A DNA stretch of 64,000 bases from Planctomycetaceae bacterium (lineage in GTDB: Bacteria > Planctomycetota > Planctomycetia > Planctomycetales > Planctomycetaceae). The notes beneath the pieces were generated by a model that was given only the letters and a program-made list of their open reading frames with translations, made no database searches and was not told the origin of the DNA. Positions 17,008-25,700 of the stretch are shown piece after piece. Location: positions 62,001 through 126,000 of the forward strand of contig JAHBXV010000013.1 of assembly GCA_019636285.1 (NCBI GenBank), given 5' to 3'. The translations under genes were made by a program, and so were the position numbers. Position 1 is the first letter of the stretch. Each line of letters begins with the position of its first letter.

Positions 17008-17778
17008 CTAGGGCTTTGTTGTCGGAAGAAACGAAGTCAATGTCCAGACCGCGCCGCCGAGCGCTGCCAGAATTGCCAGGCCAATCGAAACGACGGTCTG
17101 TCGCTGCCCGCGCACCTGATCGAGAAGAACCGGTTCCAGATGGCCACGCGTTTCCGGCGAAAACGTCAGCTCCCACCACAACCGGTACATCGGGGCGTAA
17201 AAGCTCCCAAAATCGCGGTCGACCTTTTCGACATAGGTCCGGGTCACCAGCGGTCCGAGTTGCTCGCGATTTGGAGCTGCGATGTCGCCGTATGGGACTG
17301 CGTACGGAGAGTGACTTGCCCAATCCTGCAGCGCCTCGTTTCCGGCAATCGCGGTCAGCTCGCGCTCGGCCTCCGCGGTCGTGGCGTATTGGCGGCTGGA
17401 GATCACCACGGTGCGTGTGCCGTCCGTTTCGGTTTCGCCATTCTGCAGCCACTTGGGGTGATCGGCTGGCGATGACGTACGATCTTCCGTCGCCGCAAGG
17501 ACCACGGCGTGATCGACATTTCGCGGTCTCTTTGACCCCAATTCAACGACCTCCACATCCGGCGACTCGTATCGCGGCGCCTCGACCAGAACCTGGCCGC
17601 GTGCGGTCCAGAAAAAAGTTCCGAAAGTCAGCAGCGGCAGACCAATGAGGGCACCAACGACGCCTGCCGCCGACTTCACCCGTGGGCCGGAACCGATCGC
17701 CCAGACGAGCGCCGCGATCACCACGACAAGCAGGATCACACCCAGCAGGACAAGTGGAATTCCCAAACCGATAGCCAT
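17008..17778 (-). CDS. membrane protein of unknown function
   Basis: Product of 256 residues. Three hydrophobic segments are seen: about residues 2-26, 38-58 and a C-terminal one near residues 228-250. The loop of roughly 170 residues between the second and third carries SRQYATTAEAERELTAIAG and a C-terminal half with TYVEKVDRDFGSFYAPMYRLWWEL. No known domain recognised. The ATG at 17778 begins MAIGLGIPLV directly at the first membrane segment; a longer frame adds seven residues. It lies between the kinase and the ECF sigma gene on the same strand and may belong to their signalling unit. Confidence 0.65.
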   Translation of the reverse strand: MAIGLGIPLVLLGVILLVVVIAALVWAIGSGPRVKSAAGVVGALIGLPLLTFGTFFWTARGQVLVEAPRYESPDVEVVELGSKRPRNVDHAVVLAATEDRTSSPADHPKWLQNGETETDGTRTVVISSRQYATTAEAERELTAIAGNEALQDWASHSPYAVPYGDIAAPNREQLGPLVTRTYVEKVDRDFGSFYAPMYRLWWELTFSPETRGHLEPVLLDQVRGQRQTVVSIGLAILAALGGAVWTLTSFLPTTKP

Positions 17779-17839
17779 TGAAGTCACCCTACACTTCAAG
17801 CCGACACAGAACGAATGTCCCTGTAATCAACCAGTCCCG

Positions 17840-19696
17840 TCAGACTTTATCAGAAGTACTTCCCAGACGCGGACTGCACAGTTGCGAAGAAGCAGTGATG
17901 GTCGCGGCACACAACAGGGCCAGCCCGGTCGGATATGCGACGAACAAAGTCACGAACCACGCCGCGCACAGCGAGGCGATCACCGATCCCGGCTGAAACA
18001 CCTGATAGCGCCGCGACGATAAGACTTCCGGCCAGTTGCGCAGGGCAAAGAACAACGCGAAGAAGACGCACGAACCGATCAGCGTTGGCAGTTCCCCCTG
18101 AATCAGAGAATGAATCCCCAGAGACTCGAGAGCCGACGGAGACCATGCCAGCCCCAGCCGGCTTCCATCAAGGACCAGAAACTGCTGCAATCCATACACC
18201 CCCGCCCCCGTGAGTCCGCCAATCATCAGCGACAGACTCCGTGACCAGTTCTCGAGCTTCGGGACGGCGATCCGGGTCAGTTGCAGGGCAAGGGTTCCCA
18301 GTACGGTCGCCCCCACAATCAAGGTGGCGAGTTCACCGTGGCCAAAGGGCGCGTTGGGGTCCAACAGTTTCACGCCGAGGACTCCCGCCAACGCCACCAG
18401 GCAGGAAACCGGTGTGACGAGCCCCAGCGACATTCCCGCCGTCCGCCAGTTTCGCCCCGTTGCAACCACGGGTTGCGTCCAGGACGAGGGGTTCCACCAG
18501 GCGCAGGGCGGTTCGGCGGGCGGTGTTTGCCACTGTCGGAACAACCGGGTTCCGATGACACCCGCGACGGCCAGACCCGTCACGGTCATAAGTCCCCAGG
18601 TGGGTTGCCTCGTGAAGAGGAACAGCCACGCGGCGACCAAAATGAACGCCCAGCCCCAGCCAAAGCGAGATCCATGCGACGAGTGTGGTTTGCGGTAGAC
18701 CGGCTTGGGGGGCTTCACGGGCTTGGCCGGCCTCTTCGGCCTTTCAGCCCGAGAGTCCTCGAACTGGACCGACACCAGGGGGCGATTGCGAAAATTGATC
18801 TCGACCAATTTGCGCGAACGCTTGCGAGTCGGCTGCTCGGTAAAGGCATCATCCGGGATGGCCTCCGGTCCTTCGACCTGCAGAAACTCACGTTCCAGGA
18901 CGAGAAGGTTCGGAGTCCGCTTCGCGGGATCCTTGGCGAGCGCGTGCGCCAGAGCCGGCCGATAGGCAGCGGGAATCGGCGACAGGTCCGGCGGCGCGCT
19001 CAGGTGTTTCATCAGGATTTCAGCGGTCGTCTCCCCCTCGAAGGGAAGTCGACCCGTCAGCATTTCGTACAGCATGACGCCCGTGCTGTAGACGTCGAGT
19101 TCCGGTCCATAGCGGCCGTTGGCGACTTCGGGAGCCATGTAGTAAACGGTTCCCACGCTCTCGGTGTGCTGACCCCGTCGATCCGACCCCATCTGCTTCG
19201 ACAGGCCCACATCGCCGACTTTCACCGTGCCATTTTCACGGTAGATGTTGCCGGGTTTCAGGTCGCGATGGACGATTCCGTTCTGGTGCAGATGCGACAC
19301 GCCGGACACGATTCCCCGCAGCCACGCGCGAACTTCGTCGATCGGCATTCCCCTGGGGAACGCCCGCAGCACGTCTTCGAGCGAACCGCCCCGCACGTAC
19401 TCCATGATGACCCAGCGGTCGCCGTCGCCGTCGGTCCGGACGTCGAAAATCGACACCAGATTCGGGTGTTTCAGGTTCAGGCACTGCGACACGCCGCGCA
19501 GTTCGACATCGAGATACTGTTGCAGCAGCTTGAGCGCGACCTCCTTGCCCGCGTCACTGACGGCGTAATAAACCTCGCCGAATCCGCCGCGGTGGATCGG
19601 TCGGCGAATCGTATAGCCCGTGATGGGGCTGTCGCCGGCGGCGAAAGCGAACTTGGCGGCTCGGGAGTCGGAAGTGGGCATTGTTGTGGTTGCCAT
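17840..19696 (-). CDS. Hanks-type Ser/Thr protein kinase with C-terminal membrane region
   Basis: Product of 618 residues. Residues 28-280 form a kinase domain: glycine loop HRGGFGEVYYAV (35-46), ATP lysine Lys56 in EVALKLL, catalytic loop HRDLKPGN (143-150), activation segment start GDVGLSKQ (161-168), and TVYYMAPEV. The usual DFG is DVG here; the metal-binding Asp is kept, so activity is likely. Residues 290-345 are a basic linker with Pro/Lys repeats. Five or more hydrophobic segments follow to the C-terminus. Such kinases phosphorylate proteins at the inner membrane face. Same strand and close spacing to the membrane protein and ECF sigma factor genes suggest a common signalling unit. Confidence 0.88.
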   Translation of the reverse strand: MATTTMPTSDSRAAKFAFAAGDSPITGYTIRRPIHRGGFGEVYYAVSDAGKEVALKLLQQYLDVELRGVSQCLNLKHPNLVSIFDVRTDGDGDRWVIMEYVRGGSLEDVLRAFPRGMPIDEVRAWLRGIVSGVSHLHQNGIVHRDLKPGNIYRENGTVKVGDVGLSKQMGSDRRGQHTESVGTVYYMAPEVANGRYGPELDVYSTGVMLYEMLTGRLPFEGETTAEILMKHLSAPPDLSPIPAAYRPALAHALAKDPAKRTPNLLVLEREFLQVEGPEAIPDDAFTEQPTRKRSRKLVEINFRNRPLVSVQFEDSRAERPKRPAKPVKPPKPVYRKPHSSHGSRFGWGWAFILVAAWLFLFTRQPTWGLMTVTGLAVAGVIGTRLFRQWQTPPAEPPCAWWNPSSWTQPVVATGRNWRTAGMSLGLVTPVSCLVALAGVLGVKLLDPNAPFGHGELATLIVGATVLGTLALQLTRIAVPKLENWSRSLSLMIGGLTGAGVYGLQQFLVLDGSRLGLAWSPSALESLGIHSLIQGELPTLIGSCVFFALFFALRNWPEVLSSRRYQVFQPGSVIASLCAAWFVTLFVAYPTGLALLCAATITASSQLCSPRLGSTSDKV

Positions 19697-19773
19697 CTGC
19701 GGGTGACCTGTTAACTGTCGCCCGGAACGAGAAAGGAGAGTGACGACCTCAATCTCGGGCTAATCGTAGTTCT

Positions 19774-20352
19774 TCAAGGAATGTTGGCCGGGGCCAGGGC
19801 GTCGGCCGCATCTATCTGCTGATCCGACTTTCGTGCGACTCCGAAAAAATCACACAGATCAGCATCGTTTCGGGCGAATGCCAGAAGCGATTCACGATCA
19901 ATGGTCCCAGTCGGTATCCCGGAATAGATCTGACGGCATTCGACTCCGTTCTGAGTGTGGCGAACCATGATCAGGTTGCCGTTTTCCGGGCTGAATGTCT
20001 GCCCCGCGAGGGTGAGCGTCAGCTTTCCACCGGCAGGCCAGGAACCGTTGATCTCTAGAACACTTCCTCGCGATTCCAGGCGGCAATGCATGGTTGATCC
20101 CTGACCATTTCCGCTGCTGCTGGAACGAATGCTGTTGCCCAGGTCCGTCCAGATGATGAGATCCTTGTTGATTCTCAGGACACCGGCCTCCTCGAAACCG
20201 GTATCTGTGTTCGTCGAGCCCGACCAACTCGAGGAACTCACCGCAAGCCCGGGATTGCCCGGCATTGCCGCGGTTCGTGCGACGCAACCGATTGACCCAG
20301 TCAAGGCCAGGGCGACAACTAGCGGAACGCGAAGACCAGGGAGTTGGATCAT
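19774..20352 (-). CDS. putative lipoprotein of unknown function
   Basis: Product of 192 residues. The N-terminus MIQLPGLRVPLVVALALTGSIGC is a lipoprotein-type leader ending in a lipobox-like SIGC at Cys23. The mature part is rich in Ser/Gly and beta-strand-like, with two motifs VLRINKDLIIWTD and GTIDRESLLAFARNDADL. No known family recognised. Upstream is a short gap containing a hairpin that ends the coiled-coil protein gene, so it probably has its own promoter. Confidence 0.6.
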   Translation of the reverse strand: MIQLPGLRVPLVVALALTGSIGCVARTAAMPGNPGLAVSSSSWSGSTNTDTGFEEAGVLRINKDLIIWTDLGNSIRSSSSGNGQGSTMHCRLESRGSVLEINGSWPAGGKLTLTLAGQTFSPENGNLIMVRHTQNGVECRQIYSGIPTGTIDRESLLAFARNDADLCDFFGVARKSDQQIDAADALAPANIP

Positions 20353-20460
20353 TCGAATCGACCTGATAAGGCAGTGACCGTTTCGGGACGTCCGTCGAGT
20401 CTAGCCGATTCACAATGACTGATGGCCGGGAATCCGCCACGGCTCAGCGAGTTGTCGCTC

Positions 20461-20492
20461 CCAAAGGCCGTCGGCTCCGCCGACGGCTTGGG
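20461..20492. terminator. terminator-like hairpin after the coiled-coil protein gene
   Basis: GCCGTCGGC (20467-20475) pairs perfectly with GCCGACGGC (20479-20487) around TCC. There is no T run on the minus strand, so this is a hairpin of uncertain efficiency. It lies 32 bases after the stop at 20519 of the minus-strand gene. Confidence 0.45.
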
Positions 20493-20518
20493 GGTGGACA
20501 CTCCGACCGCATCGATCG

Positions 20519-21331
20519 TTAACGGGCCTCGGCGACTTCGTTCGCGTCAGCCGGCTCATCGCCGAAATAGGCGTCGATCCGGTCCCCGATGTCATCCGGA
20601 ACGGCGGGCGTAATCGACTCGACTTCAATCAGTCCGTTGAATTTGCCTTCCGCATCGAGAATGCGTTCCTTAACGTCGATCTGCTTGTTCAGTTCGGAGA
20701 TCAGCTTGCGGGCGTGGCTGAGGTTCGAATCGTCAATCGACAGCTTGCTGACCGTTTCAGCCGCGCGAAGCGTCTGCAAGCGGGCCTGGAGCTGCTCAAG
20801 CTGAACTTCCAGATCCTTCTTGGCCTGGAGCATCCCTTCGAGCTTGTCCTGGTTGGCGGCCAGGGTCGCTTCCCGGGCCTTCAGGATCTTGCGATCGGCC
20901 GTCAGGATTTCTTCAGCCGCCTTGAACCGCTCGAAGCGGGTCGCGAGGTCGCGCTTGATTTCGTCGCTGCCGTATTTCTTCCCGGCGACCATGTGAATGG
21001 TCTTGCCCGATCCGAGTTCGCTTCGCAAGGCGAACATCGTCTCCTTCTGGCGGGCCATTTCGCCTGTCTTGCGATCGACATCCGCGGTCAAGTGCTCAAT
21101 ATCAACCTGCTGCTCGGCCACAACGTGCATGCATTGGCGGATGTCCGGAACCAGCCGTTCCACCATGTTGCGGGCGCGGGTGATCTCGAATTCCAGCGGG
21201 ACTTCCGCCTTCACCGCCTGCCGCACCGAATTCGCTCCCGTCCGCGCATAGCTGACCACGTCCCGTCCGAACACGAACGCACCCACCGCAGCGAGACCAA
21301 CGGCCCCCAGAACCAGCTTCTTGAACAACAT
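20519..21331 (-). CDS. membrane-anchored coiled-coil protein
   Basis: Product of 270 residues. One N-terminal hydrophobic segment (about residues 4-22) is followed by VVSYARTGANSVRQAVKAEVPLEFEI and then two long coiled coils (about residues 48-110 and 125-230). The latter contains charged heptads such as LEGMLQAKKDLEVQLEQLQARL. The C-terminal 35 residues are acidic. This architecture is common in planctomycetes, where it is annotated as hypothetical; the protein probably spans the periplasm as a rod. The start ATG at 21331 lies just before the hydrophobic segment, with GGAAAG upstream. Confidence 0.75.
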   Translation of the reverse strand: MLFKKLVLGAVGLAAVGAFVFGRDVVSYARTGANSVRQAVKAEVPLEFEITRARNMVERLVPDIRQCMHVVAEQQVDIEHLTADVDRKTGEMARQKETMFALRSELGSGKTIHMVAGKKYGSDEIKRDLATRFERFKAAEEILTADRKILKAREATLAANQDKLEGMLQAKKDLEVQLEQLQARLQTLRAAETVSKLSIDDSNLSHARKLISELNKQIDVKERILDAEGKFNGLIEVESITPAVPDDIGDRIDAYFGDEPADANEVAEAR

Positions 21332-21589
21332 CGTCTTTCCTTCCAGTCAGGTGTCCCCTCGCGAATCGGCTTTCCGGCAACACGCCGACCGATTCGCTCC
21401 GAACAGTTCTTCGCTGGAGGCGGGAAAATCTTGGATGGAAAATGGAGAAAACAAGAAGAACCACTCAAGTGATTCCCACCTAAGAGGTTGCGGAGAAGCA
21501 CAATTAACAGCTAGACGGCTGTCGACTCTCCCGCCGGTCGCTAGACTCACATCAACCGAATCCCATTCCTCCGCACCGGGGAGTCTTTC

Positions 21590-22450
21590 ATGACATACCG
21601 TTTCTGCCGACGGGCCTGCCTGGCCGTCGTCGTCTCACTGTTTGGCCTCAGCGGCGGAATTGTCCTGGCGCAGTCAGCGACCGGTGACGATGAGCTCCGG
21701 ACCGACATTCTCTACCGAACTGAGAACGGCCTCGACGACTACGCGCGATCCCGCTGCCGGTTGGACGTCTATACGCCGAAGGGTGGGCGAGATCTTCCCA
21801 CCGTGGTCTGGTTTCACGGCGGCGGTCTGACTGGCGGCAACAAGTCGATTCCACCGCGGCTGAAGAACCAGGGGATCGTGGTCGTCACCGTCAACTATCG
21901 CTTGAGCCCGCACGTGAAGTCGCCCACTTACGTGGACGACGCGGCTGCCGCCATCGCATGGACACTGGACCATATTGGCGAGTATGGCGGATCACCGAAG
22001 CGGGTCTTCGCGAGCGGTCATTCGGCCGGGGGCTACTTAATCAGCATGGTCGGGCTCGACAAGCGCTGGCTCGCCAAATACGGACACGATCCTGATGAAC
22101 TGATGGGTCTCATTCCCTTCAGCGGCCAAGTCGCCACGCATTTCACGATTCGGGCCGAACGCGGCCTGGAACCCACGCAATTGACGATCGACGACATGGC
22201 TCCGCTGGGGCATCTGCGCAAAGACGCCCCGCCCATGCTTCTGATCCTGGGCGACCGGGAATTGGAGATATTCGGCCGCTACGAAGAGAACGCGTACTTT
22301 TGGCGGATGATGAAGGTCGCGGGTCACCCCGATGTGACGCTGCTCGAAATGCAGGGCTACAACCACGGCGCCATGGCGGACCCGGCATTCCCGCTATTGG
22401 TGAAGTTCATCAAGGAACGATCGACGGCGCTCTCCAAGACCACCCCATAG
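21590..22450 (+). CDS. secreted alpha/beta-hydrolase (esterase/lipase type)
   Basis: Product of 286 residues with a signal peptide (about residues 1-28, ending VLAQS). The hydrolase core shows VVWFHGGG (oxyanion HGGG at 76-79), NYRLSPH, GHSAGG with nucleophile Ser145, LGDREL for the acid Asp and GYNHGAM for the His. This order is that of the hormone-sensitive-lipase/BD-FAE group, which hydrolyses small esters, including carbohydrate acetyl esters. The ATG has GGGGAG 7 bases upstream. Its stop codon is part of the hairpin at 22449. It converges on pgk. Confidence 0.85.
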   Translation: MTYRFCRRACLAVVVSLFGLSGGIVLAQSATGDDELRTDILYRTENGLDDYARSRCRLDVYTPKGGRDLPTVVWFHGGGLTGGNKSIPPRLKNQGIVVVTVNYRLSPHVKSPTYVDDAAAAIAWTLDHIGEYGGSPKRVFASGHSAGGYLISMVGLDKRWLAKYGHDPDELMGLIPFSGQVATHFTIRAERGLEPTQLTIDDMAPLGHLRKDAPPMLLILGDRELEIFGRYEENAYFWRMMKVAGHPDVTLLEMQGYNHGAMADPAFPLLVKFIKERSTALSKTTP

Positions 22451-22472
22451 CCCCCGCGAGCCGCGGGGGGCT
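22449..22472. terminator. GC-rich hairpin between convergent esterase and pgk genes
   Basis: AGCCCCCGCG and CGCGGGGGGCT form a stem with one bulged G around a three-base loop. It overlaps the TAG stop of the esterase gene and lies 20 bases from the pgk stop, so it may end transcripts from both sides. There is no T run. Confidence 0.45.
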
Positions 22473-22492
22473 GGCCGATCGACGCATGGACG

Positions 22493-23686
22493 TTACTTGT
22501 CGTCCAGCAATTCCACCGCGACGAACTTCTTCCCTTCGAGCATCTCCAGGCTCGCGCCGCCGCCGGTGCTGACGTGCGTCACCTTGTCGGCGAGGCCGAA
22601 CTCCTGGATGGCCGCGGCGCTGTCGCCACCGCCAATGATGCTGACGGCCGAGCTGGCGACGATCGCGTTGGCGACGGCCCGCGTACCGGCATCAAACGGG
22701 GGCATTTCAAAGACGCCCATGGGACCATTCCAGACGACCGTCTTCGCCCCCTTCACGATCTCGGAGTACTTTGCCTGTGTTTCGGGGCCGATGTCCAGAC
22801 CTTCGAAGTTGTCCGGAATCTGACCCGCCTTCACGACCACCTTGTTGCAGTTGGGGCTGAAGTCGTCGCCGCAATGCGTATCGAGCGGCAATTCGAGCTT
22901 GCCGGTTCCAGAAGCCATCAGTTCCTTCGCCAACTCGACCTTATCGGGCTCGACGCGGCTCTTGCCGGTCTTGCCCCCCTGAGCGAGCGCGAACGTGTAG
23001 GCCATGGCCCCGCCGATGAGCACCTTGTCGCAGATGGCCAACAGGTTCTGAATGACGTTGATCTTATCCGAAACCTTGGCGCCGCCGACGATCGCGACGA
23101 ACGGTCGCTGCGGACTGGCGATGGCCTCGGACAGAAACTTGATTTCCTTCTCGACAAGGAACCCGCAGACCTTGGGCTTGCCGTTCATGGCATTCGGAAC
23201 GGCGACCATGCTTCCCTCGGTCCGGTGACAGGTACCGAAGGCGTCGTTGCAGTAGATATCGCCAAAGCCCGCGAGAACGGCGGCGTACTCGGCGTCGCCC
23301 TTCTTCTCACCCTTGTTGAAGCGGACGTTTTCCAGCAGCAGAATTTCGCCGTTCTTGACGGCGGCGGCCTTGGCCTGGGCGTCGGGGCCGACCGTGTCGC
23401 TGGCGAAATGGACGGTCACGCCCAGCAGTTTCGCGAGCCGATCGGCGACGGGCTTCAGGCTGTACTTGGCATCGGCAGCCGGATCTTTTCCTTCCGGCCG
23501 GCCGAGATGGCTCATCAGAATGACGCGGCCGCCCCGATCGAGAACCGACTTGATGGACGGCAGCGCCTCGGTAATCCGGCGGTCGTCGGTGATCTGCAAC
23601 TGATCGTCGAGCGGAACATTGAAGTCGCACCGCATGAGGACGGCCTTACCCGTGACATCCACATCGGCGATCGATTTCTTGGCCAT
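22493..23686 (-). CDS. pgk: phosphoglycerate kinase
   Basis: Product of 397 residues, the normal bacterial length. It transfers phosphate from 1,3-bisphosphoglycerate to ADP in glycolysis and the reverse in gluconeogenesis. Diagnostic blocks: [13 protein letters not shown] (substrate-binding Arg), [34 protein letters not shown], and the nucleotide-binding C-terminal [11 protein letters not shown] and [10 protein letters not shown]. The ATG at 23686 opens [11 protein letters not shown]; a longer frame of 11 codons has no homology. AGGAAAG is 12 bases upstream. A sigma-70-type promoter is visible at 23738-23766. It is monocistronic, as its downstream neighbour is convergent. Confidence 0.97.
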   Translation of the reverse strand: MAKKSIADVDVTGKAVLMRCDFNVPLDDQLQITDDRRITEALPSIKSVLDRGGRVILMSHLGRPEGKDPAADAKYSLKPVADRLAKLLGVTVHFASDTVGPDAQAKAAAVKNGEILLLENVRFNKGEKKGDAEYAAVLAGFGDIYCNDAFGTCHRTEGSMVAVPNAMNGKPKVCGFLVEKEIKFLSEAIASPQRPFVAIVGGAKVSDKINVIQNLLAICDKVLIGGAMAYTFALAQGGKTGKSRVEPDKVELAKELMASGTGKLELPLDTHCGDDFSPNCNKVVVKAGQIPDNFEGLDIGPETQAKYSEIVKGAKTVVWNGPMGVFEMPPFDAGTRAVANAIVASSAVSIIGGGDSAAAIQEFGLADKVTHVSTGGGASLEMLEGKKFVAVELLDDK

Positions 23687-23737
23687 GGTCGTGAAAACTT
23701 TCCTGGAGAAACAAGACATCCCATCCTGAACGGCGTC

Positions 23738-23766
23738 ATCGTAGGCCGCAGGCGGGCAATCGCCAA
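23738..23766 (-). promoter_or_regulatory. predicted sigma-70-type promoter of pgk
   Basis: On the minus strand TTGGCG (23766-23761) and TACGAT (23743-23738) are separated by exactly 17 bases. The predicted transcript start is about 45 bases upstream of the pgk ATG. Confidence 0.5.
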
Positions 23767-23818
23767 GCGATGACGCTGCCGGACTTTGTGAAGAAGTGGA
23801 TGTATTTCGGCCGAAATG

Positions 23819-24079
23819 TCAGGCGACCTGCCAAGCCTCCATGTCCTCCGGCTCGATCTGACAGTGTAAGACACTCAGGCCGGCAGCACGGACTGTCTCC
23901 CGTGCGGATCGGATTGCGGCTTCCAGCGACTCCGCCTCGCGGTGGAATCTCACCCGGAGTTGCTCAGAGATCACCGCACACGTCGAATCATCACCACCGG
24001 CAGCCAGCACGGCCCCTGACCACTCGTCGAGATCACGCGGATCATCCGCCAGAAATAGCTCGAATTCATAGGTCTTCAT
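23819..24079 (-). CDS. small conserved protein of unknown role, second gene of a two-gene module
   Basis: Product of 86 residues opening MKTYEFELFLADDP, with a middle VLAAGGDDSTCAVISEQLRVRFHREAESLEAAIRSA. This alternation of an alpha/beta opening, a small loop with DDST and a conserved FHREAxSLxxAI helix is what I recall from small proteins that accompany the short KHIQ/YALERGW-type proteins encoded directly upstream. It is often predicted as an antitoxin-like partner, but I know of no experimental role. AGGAAG lies 6 bases before the ATG, which supports the short start over a 51-codon longer frame. The upstream gene ends 65 bases before it. Confidence 0.65.
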   Translation of the reverse strand: MKTYEFELFLADDPRDLDEWSGAVLAAGGDDSTCAVISEQLRVRFHREAESLEAAIRSARETVRAAGLSVLHCQIEPEDMEAWQVA

Positions 24080-24144
24080 GGTTGCTTCCTGAAGTTCAAG
24101 AATGCCGTTCTTCTGCCCTCGGCCGAGCGAATTAGCGACAGCCG

Positions 24145-24362
24145 CTAGTGTGGGCATTGTTCCACATAGCGAATAAGGTCTTTCGCGTGATCCTGCGAAT
24201 GCTTGGGAGTCGACCAAACGCTCATGAAGCATCCGCCACGTTGGCCGAAATCACACTTGATGACGCAGAACGCGGATGGGCTGTTCGCGCGGTCCAGCCC
24301 CGCTCGTACGCGAATTCCAAGGCGGCCTGGATGTGCTTGTCGGGATGTCGTCCGACTGTCAT
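24145..24362 (-). pseudogene. frameshifted small protein, first gene of the two-gene module
   Basis: The frame starting at the ATG at 24362 (preceded by GGGAGAG) reads MTVGRHPDKHIQAALEFAYERGWTA and then degenerates into serine-rich sequence ending at 24222. In the next frame the sequence from about 24280 continues sensibly: SPSAFCVIKCDFGQRGGCFMSVWSTPK, then HAKDLIRYVEQCPH to a TAG at 24145. Joined by one frame change near 24278-24290, the two pieces give a compact protein of about 72 residues with Cys and His in the pattern I associate with this family (KHIQxALxYAxxxGW ... C ... GGC ... VWSTPxxxxxHAxxIRRxVxxCPH). Either a real one-base indel or a sequencing error. Confidence 0.6.
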
Positions 24363-24563
24363 TGTCGTCTCTCCCGCTCGCTGTTCGCAACACGGGATAT
24401 TGCACCGAAAAGCCGCAAGTCCACCAATGATCCGGCGTCCAACAATTCGGGAGATCAGGACTTTTTTGCGCCAGCGTGAAGAAGACTTTGCCGCGCAATT
24501 CTCCCGACTCGCGGCCATGAATTTCGGGGCGATGAGGACGCAACCAGCCGGGAAACTGCCCGA

Positions 24564-24908
24564 CTACGCGAAGCCGGGGATCAGAGACGGCGCGTTCACC
24601 GGTTCCGGAACAGGGCCGTGCTCAGCAATCAGTCGCTTGATGTGGCGATGGCACGCCATGCAGCCGCCCCCCGCGCCGCAGGCGCGAGTGACTTCGCGAA
24701 CGGTGGAGAGTTCGCAGGCAATGATGGTTTCCCGCACGTCGGCTTCCATGACCCGCAGGCAATGGCAAAGCGGACGAACGCGATTTGTTGGCGCTTCGGG
24801 TTCAATCTGCGAGTGATTCACTTCGGCAGGTACCACGCGAGGAGGGCCAAACCAGCGGCATGCGACTTGAGATTGAATCTCAATCGTCCCTGCATGATAC
24901 CCCGTCAT
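24564..24908 (-). CDS. BFD-like [2Fe-2S] domain protein
   Basis: Product of 114 residues. The C-terminal 70 residues hold a bacterioferritin-associated-ferredoxin-like domain: PLCHCLRVMEADVRETI (Cys48-x-Cys50), REVTRACGAGGGCMACHRHI (Cys77, Cys83, Cys86) and a short helix. BFD-type proteins carry a [2Fe-2S] cluster and pass electrons, for example to mobilise iron from bacterioferritin, or form a domain in larger reductases. The extra Cys and five-residue spacing differ from E. coli Bfd, so the partner is uncertain. No bacterioferritin gene lies nearby. The N-terminal 40 residues have no recognised domain, and no later ATG keeps the first cysteine pair. Confidence 0.75.
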   Translation of the reverse strand: MTGYHAGTIEIQSQVACRWFGPPRVVPAEVNHSQIEPEAPTNRVRPLCHCLRVMEADVRETIIACELSTVREVTRACGAGGGCMACHRHIKRLIAEHGPVPEPVNAPSLIPGFA

Positions 24909-25196
24909 CAGTCAACGTCAATGGGTCCGCCTATGAATTTTCGATTTAGGGACAGTTGAGCGCTGGCAGGAAATTCTCGTCACACGGCCGGCAATTGAGT
25001 GTGGAAAGCGACTGGATCTCCCGTCGCCTATCCGTAGACGGCTGCTCGCAACCTCGGCGCGTGGCGCAGGAGCCAGCCAAGGACATGGGGCCATCGCTCG
25101 TGCGCGACAGCCCCCTCTGTATCTTTTTACTGAACAAGAACTTAAAGCGAGCAAGAAGGGCTGGCGGCACACGAAGATTCGGCTGCGGCAGCTCGG

Positions 25197-25700
25197 CTAG
25201 AAACTGGCGCTGTCGGCAAGCGCGCGTTCGCTTCTGGCACGCTCGGCGAGGCGGAAGTCGACCAAGGGCCCATCGTCGTCAATGCTGGATCGGCGGGTCT
25301 TGAGCGGACTCGCATCGACATCGGATCCCGAGTCGTCCTCGACAAGCAGCACGGGCATTTCGCTGCTCAGCGGTTCGTCATCGACTTCATTCTGAGCTTC
25401 TTCGTCACGCGTCCGCTGCTCAAGCCGGTAACGAACATCGCCAATGGTCAACTCGTCGCCGAGCCGTAACCGGGCTTCCTGGCGAATACGAGAACCATTG
25501 ACGAAGGAGCCATTCGTGCTCCCCAGATCCCTCACGATGATTCGCGAGTTCACCTGGGCCACGATGCAGTGGTGGCGGGACACCTTGCGACTCGAGGTGA
25601 TCGCGACGTCGCAGTCGGCCTGCCGACCAACGAGCAGGATCGTCTTCTCGAGTGGAATTCGCGAAAACTGCGGATCCAGAGGGATCAGAAACACCGCCAT
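25197..25700 (-). CDS. FHA domain protein
   Basis: Product of 167 residues. Residues 5-90 form a forkhead-associated domain with the hallmark blocks ILLVGRQADCDV (Gly-Arg), KVSRHHCIV (Ser-x-x-His) and DLGSTNGSFVNG (Asn-Gly). The rest is an acidic, Ser-rich tail (residues 95-150) ending in a short conserved-looking FRLAERARSERALADSASF. FHA domains bind phosphothreonine, so this could be an adaptor for the Ser/Thr kinases encoded elsewhere in the window. A TATAGT hexamer lies at 25728-25733 on its strand but lacks a convincing -35. Confidence 0.88.
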   Translation of the reverse strand: MAVFLIPLDPQFSRIPLEKTILLVGRQADCDVAITSSRKVSRHHCIVAQVNSRIIVRDLGSTNGSFVNGSRIRQEARLRLGDELTIGDVRYRLEQRTRDEEAQNEVDDEPLSSEMPVLLVEDDSGSDVDASPLKTRRSSIDDDGPLVDFRLAERARSERALADSASF

